A stretch of 64,000 nucleotides of DNA, taken from the NCBI RefSeq assembly GCF_007280415.1, contig NZ_VKKU01000001.1:186001-250000 (forward strand), written 5' to 3'. The DNA is from Sphingorhabdus contaminans. GTDB lineage: Bacteria; Pseudomonadota; Alphaproteobacteria; Sphingomonadales; Sphingomonadaceae. Below the pieces are notes generated by a model. That model was not told where the DNA came from. It searched no databases and saw nothing but the letters and a program-made list of their open reading frames with translations. Each line of letters opens with the position of its first letter. Positions within the stretch are counted from its first letter, which is position 1. Below, in pieces: positions 48,547-57,591 of the stretch. A program made the translations under genes and the position numbers.

Positions 48547-48647
48547 CGCCGCAGCAAGGATGATTTTCGAACAATAGGGGTGCCTGATGGGGCCCTTACG
48601 GAAAAGTCCGGTTTACAGTTCAATATAGAATTTCGGGGTAAGTTTTT

Positions 48648-50558
48648 ATGGCTAAAGTTATCGGTATCGACTTGGGCACGACAAACAGCTGCGTTGCGGT
48701 TATGGACGGTGGCAAGCCCAAGGTCATTGAGAATGCAGAAGGTGCACGCACCACACCGTCAATCGTTGCCTTCGCCAAGGATGGCGAGCGTCTGATCGGG
48801 CAGCCGGCCAAGCGCCAGGCCGTCACCAATCCGGAAAGCACGATTTTCGCGGTAAAGCGTTTGATCGGCCGTCGTTTTGACGATCCTGTGACCAAGAAAG
48901 ATACCGAACTGGTGCCTTACAGCATCGTGAAGGGCAAGAATGGCGATGCCTGGGTCAAGGCCGGCGGCGACGATTATTCGCCTTCGCAGATTTCGGCTTT
49001 CATCCTGCAAAAGATGAAGGAAACGGCCGAAGCCTATCTGGGTGAGACTGTTACCCAGGCTGTCATCACGGTTCCGGCATATTTCAACGATGCCCAGCGT
49101 CAGGCAACCAAGGATGCAGGCCAGATTGCCGGCCTTGAAGTGCTGCGTATCATCAACGAACCGACGGCTGCTGCGCTGGCCTATGGCCTCGACAAGGACG
49201 AAAACAAGACCATCGCGGTTTATGACCTCGGCGGCGGCACGTTCGACATCTCGATCCTCGAAGTCGGTGACGGCGTATTCGAAGTGAAGTCGACAAATGG
49301 CGACACCTTCTTGGGCGGTGAAGATTTCGACAGCAAACTGGTCGAATTTCTCGCTTCCGATTTCCAGAAGGCCGAAGGCATTGACCTGACCAAGGACAAG
49401 CTTGCGCTGCAGCGCCTGAAGGAAGCTGCGGAAAAGGCGAAGATCGAACTGTCCTCGACGCAGACGACCGAAGTCAACCTGCCATTCATCACGGCTGACC
49501 AAAATGGTCCGAAGCACCTGGTGAAAACCATCACCCGTGCGGATCTTGAAAAGCTGGTCGACGACCTCATCAAGCGGACACTCGAGCCATGCAAAAAGGC
49601 AATTGCCGACGCCGGTATCAAGGCAGACGCGATTGATGAAGTCGTGATGGTCGGCGGTATGACCCGCATGCCGAAGGTCCGCGACGTCGTGAAGAGCTTC
49701 TTTGGCAAGGAACCGCACACGGGTGTGAACCCGGACGAAGTGGTCGCCATGGGTGCTGCAATTCAGGCAGGCGTTCTGCAGGGCGACGTCAAGGACGTCC
49801 TGTTGCTCGACGTGACGCCGCTGTCGCTTGGTATCGAAACGCTGGGTGGCGTGTTCACCCGCATGATCGATCGCAACACGACCATCCCGACGAAGAAGAG
49901 CCAGGTCTATTCGACCGCGGAAGACAACCAGAATGCGGTGACCATCCGCGTCTTCCAGGGCGAGCGTGAAATGGCCGCCGACAACAAGTTGCTCGGCAAT
50001 TTCGACTTGGTGGGTATCCCCCCTGCGCCGCGCGGCGTGCCACAGATCGAAGTAACCTTCGACATCGACGCCAATGGTCTTGTCAGCGTAACCGCAAAGG
50101 ACAAGGGCACCGGCAAAGAGCAGCAGATCAAGATCCAGGCCTCGGGCGGTTTGTCCGACGCCGATATCGATCAGATGGTTCGCGATGCCGAAGCATTTGC
50201 CGAAGAGGACAAGAAGCGTCGCGAAGCGGCGGAAGCCAAGAACAACGCGGAAAGCCTTGTCCACACAACCGAGAAGCAGCTTGAAGAACATGGCAGCAAA
50301 ATCGATGCCGGCCTGAAGGGCGAGATCGAAGCCGCTGTGGCCGAAACCAAGACTGCAATTGAAAGTGGCGATGCCGAAGCGATGAAGGAAAAGGCAACCG
50401 CCTTGGCCCAGGTCGCGATGAAGCTCGGTGAAGCGATCTACAAGGAAGAGCAGCAAGCTTCAGCCACGTCAACAAACGACGCTGCGGAAGATGCACCGGC
50501 CGATGAAAATGTGGTCGATGCCGAGTTCTCCGAAGTCGAAGACGACAAAAAAGACTGA
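48648..50558 (+). CDS. dnaK: Chaperone DnaK (Hsp70)
   Basis: This ATP-dependent chaperone has 636 residues, normal. It begins [20 protein letters not shown]; other markers are [38 protein letters not shown], and the substrate-binding domain from about residue 390. The acidic tail ends [13 protein letters not shown]. It is followed 69 bp later by dnaJ, with a stable hairpin between the two genes. It has a heat-shock-like promoter of its own. Confidence 0.98.
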   Translation: MAKVIGIDLGTTNSCVAVMDGGKPKVIENAEGARTTPSIVAFAKDGERLIGQPAKRQAVTNPESTIFAVKRLIGRRFDDPVTKKDTELVPYSIVKGKNGDAWVKAGGDDYSPSQISAFILQKMKETAEAYLGETVTQAVITVPAYFNDAQRQATKDAGQIAGLEVLRIINEPTAAALAYGLDKDENKTIAVYDLGGGTFDISILEVGDGVFEVKSTNGDTFLGGEDFDSKLVEFLASDFQKAEGIDLTKDKLALQRLKEAAEKAKIELSSTQTTEVNLPFITADQNGPKHLVKTITRADLEKLVDDLIKRTLEPCKKAIADAGIKADAIDEVVMVGGMTRMPKVRDVVKSFFGKEPHTGVNPDEVVAMGAAIQAGVLQGDVKDVLLLDVTPLSLGIETLGGVFTRMIDRNTTIPTKKSQVYSTAEDNQNAVTIRVFQGEREMAADNKLLGNFDLVGIPPAPRGVPQIEVTFDIDANGLVSVTAKDKGTGKEQQIKIQASGGLSDADIDQMVRDAEAFAEEDKKRREAAEAKNNAESLVHTTEKQLEEHGSKIDAGLKGEIEAAVAETKTAIESGDAEAMKEKATALAQVAMKLGEAIYKEEQQASATSTNDAAEDAPADENVVDAEFSEVEDDKKD

Positions 50559-50571
50559 TTTTAAGGAGCTT

Positions 50572-50607
50572 CCGGCCGTCACCTTTCGAAACGCGGGTGG
50601 CGGTCGG
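50572..50607 (+). promoter_or_regulatory. Stable stem-loop between dnaK and dnaJ
   Basis: CCGGCCGTCACC (50572-50583) pairs with GGTGGCGGTCGG (50596-50607) over 12 bp, with two G-U pairs and a 12-base loop. It sits in the 69 bp gap between dnaK and dnaJ and has no following U-tract. A structure here could act as partial terminator, processing site or 3'-end shield that makes more DnaK than DnaJ. Such a role is inferred. Confidence 0.5.
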
Positions 50608-50627
50608 GACCGGGGGTTTAATCAGCT

Positions 50628-51749
50628 ATGAGTCTCGATGTTGATTATTACGAGTTGTTGCAGGTTGACAGGACAGCGGATGAAAAGACGCTGAAATCCT
50701 CTTATCGCCGGCTGGCAATGGAATGCCATCCGGACCGCAATCCGGGCTGCGACAAGTCGGAAGCCAAGTTCAAAGCCATCAGCGAAGCCTATGACGTCCT
50801 GAAGGACCCGCAAAAGCGCGCCGCCTATGACCGCTTTGGGAAGGCCGCCTTCGAAAATGGCGGCATGGGCGCCGGTCAGGCTGGTGGAGGATTTGGCGAT
50901 TTTTCCGACATTTTCGAAAGCTTTTTCGGCGATGCCTTTGGGGGTCGCCAGCGTGGGCCAGCACGTGGTGCGGACCTGCGCTATGATCTGGAAATATCGC
51001 TCGACGAAGCTTTCCACGGTAAAGAAGCCGAAATCACAATCGATGTCGCTTCGGCCTGTGGAACCTGTGAAGGGTCCGGTGCGACGCCGGGTTCGGGCAA
51101 GCGGCGGTGCAATCTTTGCGGCGGGCACGGCAAAGTTCGTGCGCAGCAAGGCTTTTTCGTGGTCGAGCGCACATGCCCCACCTGCCATGGTCGTGGTGAG
51201 GTAATCGAGGATCCGTGCAAGGTCTGCCGCGGTGAAGGCCGTGTGGACGAACGAAAGACTATTTCCGTTACAATTCCTCCGGGTGTGGATGAAGGCACGC
51301 GTATCCGTGTGGCGGGACGTGGCGAAGCCGGGCCGAATGGCGCGGCGGCAGGCGATCTGTATATTTTCATCCACATGTCACGGCACAAAGTTTTTGAGCG
51401 CGAGGGCACTACGTTATTCTGTCGCGCCCCGATCAGCTTTACGACTGCGTCCCTGGGCGGCGAAATCCGTATTCCGGGACTGGACGGGGCCGAGCATATT
51501 ATTGTTGTTCCTGAAGGCATCCAATCCGGCAAACAATTGCGTCAGCGCGGGGCAGGGATGCCGGTGCTGCAAGGACGCGGTCGTGGTGACATGGTGGTCC
51601 AGATCGATGTTGAGACGCCGACCCGCCTGACTGCCCGGCAAAAGGAATTGCTGCGGGAGTTCCGGGAAACCGAAACTGGCGCAGAAAGCCCGCAGGCCGC
51701 AGGGTTTTTCAACAAACTAAAAGGCCTATGGGACGAATTGACGGAATGA
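50628..51749 (+). CDS. dnaJ: Chaperone DnaJ (Hsp40)
   Basis: This co-chaperone stimulates the DnaK ATPase and hands over substrates. It has 373 residues with full domain order: J domain with HPD in MECHPDRNPG (residues about 33-35), Gly/Phe-rich linker, zinc region with four CxxCxGxG repeats (CGTCEGSG, CNLCGGHG, CPTCHGRG, CKVCRGEG), then the substrate-binding C-terminus. It is the downstream partner of dnaK in the same operon. Confidence 0.97.
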   Translation: MSLDVDYYELLQVDRTADEKTLKSSYRRLAMECHPDRNPGCDKSEAKFKAISEAYDVLKDPQKRAAYDRFGKAAFENGGMGAGQAGGGFGDFSDIFESFFGDAFGGRQRGPARGADLRYDLEISLDEAFHGKEAEITIDVASACGTCEGSGATPGSGKRRCNLCGGHGKVRAQQGFFVVERTCPTCHGRGEVIEDPCKVCRGEGRVDERKTISVTIPPGVDEGTRIRVAGRGEAGPNGAAAGDLYIFIHMSRHKVFEREGTTLFCRAPISFTTASLGGEIRIPGLDGAEHIIVVPEGIQSGKQLRQRGAGMPVLQGRGRGDMVVQIDVETPTRLTARQKELLREFRETETGAESPQAAGFFNKLKGLWDELTE

Positions 51750-51841
51750 GATTGCGTTCCGGGATGTTCACGGCATCTCGGCGCTGGCTTTCGCACAGCT
51801 TGAACGCTAACCTCCTCCCGACTTCTAAGGGAGAATGTATC

Positions 51842-52732
51842 GTGAAAAAGCTTTCTGCCATCTTGTTCGCTTCTGCGGCGCTGACGCCTGTGTCTGTTCA
51901 TGCGCAGCAGGATATGTCAAAAGTCGAGATCAAGGTTGAACAACTGGCACCCGGTGTCGCGGTCTTGTTTGGTGCAGGTGGCAATATTGGTGTTTCCTAT
52001 GGTGAAGATGGCACCATATTGATTGACGACCAATTCGCACCCCTGACTCCTAAAATCCAGAAGGCTATCACTGATCTGGGGGCGCAGCCGGTCAAGTTTC
52101 TGATCAACACGCACTGGCATTTCGACCACAGTGGCGGAAATGAAAATCTGGGTAAGGCTGGCGCAGTCATCATGGCGCACGACAATGTCCGCGTTCGAAT
52201 GGCGGCAGGGGCGACAGTCGCCGGAAACACCGTGCCACCTGCGCCCAAGGCGGCGCTGCCCGTTATCACCTATTCCGATGGCCTGAAGCTGCATCTGAAT
52301 GGAGAAGAAGTGCGCGTGGTGCACGTGCCTGCGGCCCATACCGATGGCGATTCCTTCATCCACTGGACAAAGTCGAACGTCATCCACATGGGCGATCTTT
52401 TCATGTTCAAGATCAGCTTTCCTTTTGTCGATGTGGGAAGCGGTGGTGATGTCCGGGGATTTGTGACGGCGGCAGACAAAGCATTGGCGATCGCAAATGA
52501 CCAGACAAAGATAATTCCGGGCCATGGCGCGGTGGCGACCAAAGCGGATTTGCAAAACCACCGGAATATGGTGGCAACGGTCATTGCAAAAGTGGAAGCC
52601 GGAATAAAAGCCGGCAAGACATTAGAACAGATCAAGGCGAGCAAGCCGACTGAAGGTTTTGGTATTAACACCGACGGCTTCATCACGCCGGACCGCTTTG
52701 TCGAGACCGTTTATAACAATCTGAAAAAATAG
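51842..52732 (+). CDS. Secreted metallo-beta-lactamase-fold hydrolase
   Basis: The 296-residue exported protein starts at a GTG (51842) with GGGAG upstream; the signal peptide KKLSAILFASAALTPVSVHA is followed by QQDMSK. The metal motif HWHFDH (HxHxDH) is near residue 95, a further His is at HVPAAHTDGD, and IIPGHGAV supplies the last. The family includes class B3-like beta-lactamases and quinoprotein-relay proteins such as SoxH; which reaction this one performs is not clear. It is 93 bp downstream of dnaJ and could be read through from the dnaK promoter. Confidence 0.85.
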   Translation: MKKLSAILFASAALTPVSVHAQQDMSKVEIKVEQLAPGVAVLFGAGGNIGVSYGEDGTILIDDQFAPLTPKIQKAITDLGAQPVKFLINTHWHFDHSGGNENLGKAGAVIMAHDNVRVRMAAGATVAGNTVPPAPKAALPVITYSDGLKLHLNGEEVRVVHVPAAHTDGDSFIHWTKSNVIHMGDLFMFKISFPFVDVGSGGDVRGFVTAADKALAIANDQTKIIPGHGAVATKADLQNHRNMVATVIAKVEAGIKAGKTLEQIKASKPTEGFGINTDGFITPDRFVETVYNNLKK

Positions 52733-52744
52733 GACGAACGGAAC

Positions 52745-55102
52745 CTAAGGCGCCGTCCCGCCCAGTGCCTCTATCTCGGAACGCAGTGACCGGATCAACG
52801 GCTTGATCCGGTGCAGGCGTGGCGATTCCTCGTCCAATATTGCGCTGAACATGGCCCGTTTAAATTCGCGCACTTCTGCGTCGGGTAGCGTCGCAGTCGG
52901 CGGCAGGGATGAAAGCGTTATGTCTATCAAACGCTCCGCACCATGCAGGCGGCCCCAAAGATAGTCGTTCTCGCGATAGGCTCGGCTAAAAAATGCACCG
53001 AAATTGTTGAGCTCTATACCCTTCAATACATTGGCAGCGCCGCCGGTCCGGATGGCATTGCAATCTTCAGGAGAGATGCGATCCACTTTGACAGGATCAA
53101 ATTCGTCCAGGCCTTCGCCTTGTAACAACGGCAAAGTTGCGATGTCGTATAAAGGGTAGCCGATATAGCCGAGTAACATGATCCGGCGGTTTTCGTCGGG
53201 CATCTGCAACAGAGCATCGCACAGCATGCGGTCGGCGAGACGGTCAGTTTCGATCAGCTTGCGCCGTTCAGCCAGCGCGTCGATTAACGCACCGGGCTTT
53301 TCGATACCGGCCTGCACCAGCTGGATGAAATCGTCGCCCAGATATTCGGATGTTTCCCGTTCCAGAAAGAGGGAAAGGCAGGCATATATATTGTCATGCA
53401 TCGCTTTTGTGCCGATGCCTTCGGTTCCATAATCCGCCTCGATTTCATGTGCGAGGCGACGCGCCAGAAAGCGCAAACGGCGGATGCGGAACCGGATATC
53501 GTGATCGCGGAAAAACTCGATAGATTGTTTGGTCGCACCAACACCTTGTTCTCCCGACATGGCCTCCAGTCCGCGACGGCGTATTTCCTCCCATATTGCT
53601 GCTCTCAACTTGCGGTAATGCATGGAGGGCCCGTCGGGATAGGCGCGTCGCGCTATGGCGATAATGTCATCCACCACGCCGGCCATTTTAAGATGGCCAT
53701 ATGCAGGGTAGCTATATCCTGCAGCCAGAGCGCCTTTCTGGTTCGCGGTCACACGCCATTTTTCTAGCCGTTGTGGGGTGGGCTGGGACAGGAACCAGGT
53801 CTTTCCCAGCATTTTTTCGATCGTGTTTTCCACTTCAAGCCGCAGGCTGTCGGTGATCTGGCGCATCCGCTCCACCCGTTCGGTGCGACCTTCCAATTTT
53901 TCCAGACTGTCGCGGATGGGCTGTTCCCGCGGAATGTTCGATGTGGCCCCGAAAATGGTGGAGAAAAAGCCCGGTGGCTTTAATCGCATCCCGTCCTTGG
54001 CGTTCGAACCGCCCCGCTTGCCGAAGCGGAAACTGGGCCGGCCCGGTTTGGGATCAATATAAACGAAGCGGCGATCGACTTCGCGCCGGGCAGGCCGGTT
54101 GCGCAAAGCTTCGATTGCCTGATTGAAAGGTGCATTGGCGAGTACCGAGCCATCGATCAGCATCGTGTCGGCTGCAACACCTGCCGCGAATTGTTGCGGC
54201 AATATCCGCTGCAAAAAGCTGTCGCGACCTTCCCAGACCAGATTGCGTGCGTGGATCTGGGCGTCCAGTTCATGTGCGGAAAAGGGCGGGAACGCTCCGG
54301 GAAAGCTGGCCGTAGCCCGGGCGGCGAATACGAGTTCCGGAACGGCGCCGATATCCTTGCCAGTTCTTCCACGGGTCGAAAAACTGATTGTGATGCGATG
54401 CTCGGATTCAACGACCATCGACGGGCTGTTGAGCATCAGTATCTGGTCGTGCCCGGCAAAGTCAGTGACCGTTACAAACAGGTCCAGCGGCTGGTGTTGC
54501 GGCAACAGCGTTTTGCCGGTCATGCCCTTTGCCATGGCGTCGAACGCATCCAGCAACAGGCCGGAAAATACGCGCCCTCCAAAGGGTGGCGCAAACCAGC
54601 GGGCCCGGACGAATCGTGACAATTTGGTAGCCACCTCATCCTTCGCTTCATCGGCAACCAGTCGATCAATTGCACCGCCTTTGCGCCGCAAAATCATCCA
54701 GGCAATTGGGATAGCCCAGAATTTTGAGAAGCGGGATAGTGGCCGGGCATCGGGATCGAGCAGGACTTCCACATCGGCCTTTTCCAGCCAAAGGTCGGTA
54801 AGCGGTGCGAGGGACTGTCCGGTTACGATGGCTTGGGACAAAAAGACGCCGTTGATTCCGCCCGCGCTGGACCCTGCAATGATGTCGGTGAAGATGCGCA
54901 ATTTTGTACCGGCAATATCTTCGATCCGTGCCAGCAGATCGCGATAGACTTTCTCGCTGCCGCCCAGGTCGTTATCGCTGTCATGATAAGCGCGGCTGGC
55001 ACGGATAAGGTGCCAAATTTCGCGCGTTACCCCATGCATGTATATTGCAAGACTGACCCCGCCATAACAGATCAGCGCCAGTCTCAATTCTTTTTCCCGC
55101 AT
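52745..55102 (-). CDS. Large patatin-related phospholipase-like protein
   Basis: The 785-residue protein has an N-terminal patatin domain and a long C-terminal region of unknown fold. The start ALICYGGVSLAIYMHG supplies the oxyanion loop, FTDIIAGSSAGGINGVFLSQA the nucleophile elbow G-S-S-A-G (Ser about residue 75) and DGSVLANAPFNQA the catalytic Asp. Patatins are lipid acyl hydrolases. This long, DUF3376-like subgroup occurs in Alphaproteobacteria and Actinobacteria but is poorly studied. There is no signal peptide. The open frame runs to 55336, but the ATG at 55102 starts the domain. It is divergent from radA. Confidence 0.88.
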   Translation of the reverse strand: MREKELRLALICYGGVSLAIYMHGVTREIWHLIRASRAYHDSDNDLGGSEKVYRDLLARIEDIAGTKLRIFTDIIAGSSAGGINGVFLSQAIVTGQSLAPLTDLWLEKADVEVLLDPDARPLSRFSKFWAIPIAWMILRRKGGAIDRLVADEAKDEVATKLSRFVRARWFAPPFGGRVFSGLLLDAFDAMAKGMTGKTLLPQHQPLDLFVTVTDFAGHDQILMLNSPSMVVESEHRITISFSTRGRTGKDIGAVPELVFAARATASFPGAFPPFSAHELDAQIHARNLVWEGRDSFLQRILPQQFAAGVAADTMLIDGSVLANAPFNQAIEALRNRPARREVDRRFVYIDPKPGRPSFRFGKRGGSNAKDGMRLKPPGFFSTIFGATSNIPREQPIRDSLEKLEGRTERVERMRQITDSLRLEVENTIEKMLGKTWFLSQPTPQRLEKWRVTANQKGALAAGYSYPAYGHLKMAGVVDDIIAIARRAYPDGPSMHYRKLRAAIWEEIRRRGLEAMSGEQGVGATKQSIEFFRDHDIRFRIRRLRFLARRLAHEIEADYGTEGIGTKAMHDNIYACLSLFLERETSEYLGDDFIQLVQAGIEKPGALIDALAERRKLIETDRLADRMLCDALLQMPDENRRIMLLGYIGYPLYDIATLPLLQGEGLDEFDPVKVDRISPEDCNAIRTGGAANVLKGIELNNFGAFFSRAYRENDYLWGRLHGAERLIDITLSSLPPTATLPDAEVREFKRAMFSAILDEESPRLHRIKPLIRSLRSEIEALGGTAP

Positions 55103-55195
55103 GACAGGGGTGTGGCACCGGTGAACCCAGTGCGCAAGCGAAGAAGCGACCGCATTGGGGCTTGAGTTCCTGTTATGTTCTGTTATTCCGCTTTT

Positions 55196-56560
55196 ATGGC
55201 AAAGGCAAAACGCAGATATGTATGTCAGGCATGCGGCTCGGAAGCGACGCGCTGGCAGGGGCAGTGCGATGATTGCGGGGAGTGGAATACGCTCGTCGAA
55301 GAAGCAGGTGCGACCGTTTTTGAAATGAAGCATCATTTGCGTTCAGGCGGCCGGTCGGTGGAACTGTCCGGTCTCGACAGCGATATCAAGCTTCCCGAAA
55401 GGGCATCAACCGGCATTGCGGAATTTGATCGCGCGCTGGGCGGTGGGCTGGTCCCAGGCTCGGCCACATTGCTGGGCGGCGACCCAGGGATCGGCAAATC
55501 CACCCTGTTGCTGCAGGCTGCTGCCAATCTTGCGCGGCGCGGATTGTCGGTCGCCTATATTTCCGGGGAAGAGGCCGTGGATCAGGTACGTTTGCGCGCC
55601 CGACGGCTCGGTCTGGGGGATGCCCCGGTGCAGTTGGCATCCGCGACATCGGTTCGGGACATACTGACCACGATCGGCCAGGGCGCGCCGCCGGCCTTGC
55701 TGGTTATCGATTCCATCCAGACGATGCACAGCGACCTCATTGAAGGTGCCCCCGGAACGGTGAGCCAGGTGCGCGCCTCGGCACAGGAGCTTATCCGTTT
55801 TGCAAAGGAGCGTGGCTCGGCCCTTATGCTCGTTGGCCATGTTACCAAAGACGGCACAATCGCAGGGCCGCGCGTTCTGGAACATATGGTTGATACCGTG
55901 CTGGCCTTCGAAGGCGAGCGCAGCCACCAATACCGAATCTTGCGGGCATCCAAAAACCGCTTTGGCGGCACGGACGAGATCGGCGTTTTTTCCATGCAGG
56001 AAGAGGGGCTGGCCGAAGTCGGGAACCCCAGTGCCTTGTTTCTCACGGACCGGGCCGAACAGGTTACCGGCGCGACCGTATTTCCGGCACTCGAGGGCAC
56101 ACGTCCGGTTTTGGTGGAAATCCAGGCGCTCGTCGTGCGCCTCTCCAGCGGCGCGACCCCCCGCCGGGCGGTTGTCGGATGGGATAGCGGGCGTTTGGCG
56201 ATGATCCTCGCCGTTCTTGAGGCGCGCTGCGGCCTCAGTTTTTCGACGGCGGAAGTTTATCTGAACATTGCAGGCGGCTATCGCATCTCCGACCCGGCGG
56301 CCGATCTTGCGGTTGCTGCCGCGCTGGTTTCTGCCTTGTCCGAACGGCCATTGCCGTCGGATGCCGTCCTGTTTGGCGAAGTCGCGCTGTCGGGTGAAAT
56401 CCGCCCTGTGGCGCATGCGGCCTTACGGCTGAAGGAATCCGCCAAATTGGGCTTCAGCCGCGCTTTGGTGCCGCCTTCGGTAACGGCGCAATCGGGCGTT
56501 TCGACGCAGGAGTTCCGCACATTGGCCCAGCTTGTGGATCATATGCTCGGGCGAAACTGA
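55196..56560 (+). CDS. radA: DNA repair protein RadA
   Basis: This RecA-like ATPase aids branch migration in recombination. It has 454 residues: an N-terminal four-cysteine zinc finger (YVCQACG to CDDCGEW), Walker A LGGDPGIGKSTLL near residue 97, the diagnostic KNRFGGTDEIGVF motif near residue 255 and a C-terminal Lon-protease-like domain ending QLVDHMLG. The ATG at 55196 (MAKAKRRY) is the family start; the frame is open to 55175. A CvpA gene follows, as in many Alphaproteobacteria. Confidence 0.97.
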   Translation: MAKAKRRYVCQACGSEATRWQGQCDDCGEWNTLVEEAGATVFEMKHHLRSGGRSVELSGLDSDIKLPERASTGIAEFDRALGGGLVPGSATLLGGDPGIGKSTLLLQAAANLARRGLSVAYISGEEAVDQVRLRARRLGLGDAPVQLASATSVRDILTTIGQGAPPALLVIDSIQTMHSDLIEGAPGTVSQVRASAQELIRFAKERGSALMLVGHVTKDGTIAGPRVLEHMVDTVLAFEGERSHQYRILRASKNRFGGTDEIGVFSMQEEGLAEVGNPSALFLTDRAEQVTGATVFPALEGTRPVLVEIQALVVRLSSGATPRRAVVGWDSGRLAMILAVLEARCGLSFSTAEVYLNIAGGYRISDPAADLAVAAALVSALSERPLPSDAVLFGEVALSGEIRPVAHAALRLKESAKLGFSRALVPPSVTAQSGVSTQEFRTLAQLVDHMLGRN

Positions 56561-56641
56561 GGACGGGGTGGCAGGTTCCGGCGGGTGTAAATTGCAATCT
56601 CGCTCTTGTCTTTGCATCCACGCACCCTTAGCAACAGCAGC

Positions 56642-57160
56642 ATGACGGCTCTCGATATCATCGTGCTTTTCTTGCTCGGAAGCGGGGCGATATTCGGCTT
56701 CATTCGCGGATTTGTGCAGGAAGCACTTTCGCTTATCGCCTGGATATTGATCATTGCGGCGGTACGCGTTTTCCACGCACCGGCATCGGCGGCGTTAAGC
56801 GAGCCAATCGGTACCGATTCCGGGGCTGCCGTCCTCGCATTTCTGGCCATCGTCATCGTAACCTACGCCCTTGGCAAATGGATCGCCAAATCGATCGGGA
56901 AAAAGTCCCGGAAATCGGTGCTGGGACCTATTGATCGTGTTCTGGGTTTCGGGTTCGGCATGCTGAAGGGGCTGATCTTTTCGACGCTCATATTCCTGTT
57001 GCTCGTGATGGGATATGAAACGCTGTTTGGCGACAAAGAGCCGCGGCCCGACTGGATGGTGAAATCGCGCACCTATCCCTTATTGAACGCCAGCGGGAAT
57101 GCCATGTCCGAATTTGTTCGCCAGCAACGCGATACGACCGAAACCAACACGGCTGAATGA
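56642..57160 (+). CDS. CvpA-family inner-membrane protein
   Basis: The 172-residue protein has four hydrophobic helices (about residues 3-22, 28-45, 63-83 and 100-120). The family signatures are IVLFLLGSGAIFGFIRGFVQEALSLIAW (in pieces) and a GFGFGMLKGLIFSTLIFLL stretch. CvpA is needed for colicin V production and envelope stress tolerance in E. coli; the mechanism is unknown. The ATG at 56642 begins the first helix. Its stop overlaps the next start (AATGA), and it is 81 bp after radA. Confidence 0.88.
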   Translation: MTALDIIVLFLLGSGAIFGFIRGFVQEALSLIAWILIIAAVRVFHAPASAALSEPIGTDSGAAVLAFLAIVIVTYALGKWIAKSIGKKSRKSVLGPIDRVLGFGFGMLKGLIFSTLIFLLLVMGYETLFGDKEPRPDWMVKSRTYPLLNASGNAMSEFVRQQRDTTETNTAE

Positions 57161-57591
57161 TGGACAGCGCACTTTACAACCGGGACATTTTGCGTCTGGC
57201 CACCTCTCTGGTGGCGGGTGAGCGTCTGGATAATCCCGACGGCGTTGCCGAAAGCCGGTCCCCTATATGCGGCAGCCGAATCCACGCGGAAATCGTAATG
57301 GGCGCCAACGGGACGATCACGGCGATCGCCCTGCGTGCCAATGCATGCGCTTTGGGTCAGGCCTCCGCCGCTATCGTCCGCGCGCATGCCACAGGCTGCG
57401 ATGTAGAGCATATTGCCGAAATCCGCGATGGGTTAGAGCAGGCCCTCAAGCAAAATGGGGAAATGCCCGCGCACTGGCCCGAATTGGCTTTGCTTGCGCC
57501 CGCCCGGGATTATCCTTCACGCCACGCGGCCATTCTGTTGCCTTATGACGCCATATTGGCCGCTGCGGCGCAGATGAAACTGGCGAGCTGA
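57157..57591 (+). CDS. IscU/SufU-like iron-sulfur cluster scaffold
   Basis: The 144-residue protein of the NifU N-terminal fold has three cysteines spaced as in scaffolds, in SRSPICGSRI, ANACALGQASAA and HATGCDVEHI, so it can probably hold a cluster. It is the stand-alone type found in sphingomonads rather than the isc-operon IscU, and no isc or suf genes adjoin it. Its start overlaps the CvpA stop, and its stop overlaps the next start by one base, so translation is coupled. Two adjacent ATGs (57157, 57160) are possible starts. Confidence 0.85.
   Translation: MMDSALYNRDILRLATSLVAGERLDNPDGVAESRSPICGSRIHAEIVMGANGTITAIALRANACALGQASAAIVRAHATGCDVEHIAEIRDGLEQALKQNGEMPAHWPELALLAPARDYPSRHAAILLPYDAILAAAAQMKLAS

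Noticed and set aside
48759-50456. Long minus-strand open frame (565 codons)
   Set aside because: Exactly opposite dnaK, a known artefact of antisense dnaK reading; no independent start signal or domain.
55406-56416. Minus-strand open frame of 336 codons
   Set aside because: Antisense to radA, no recognisable motif.
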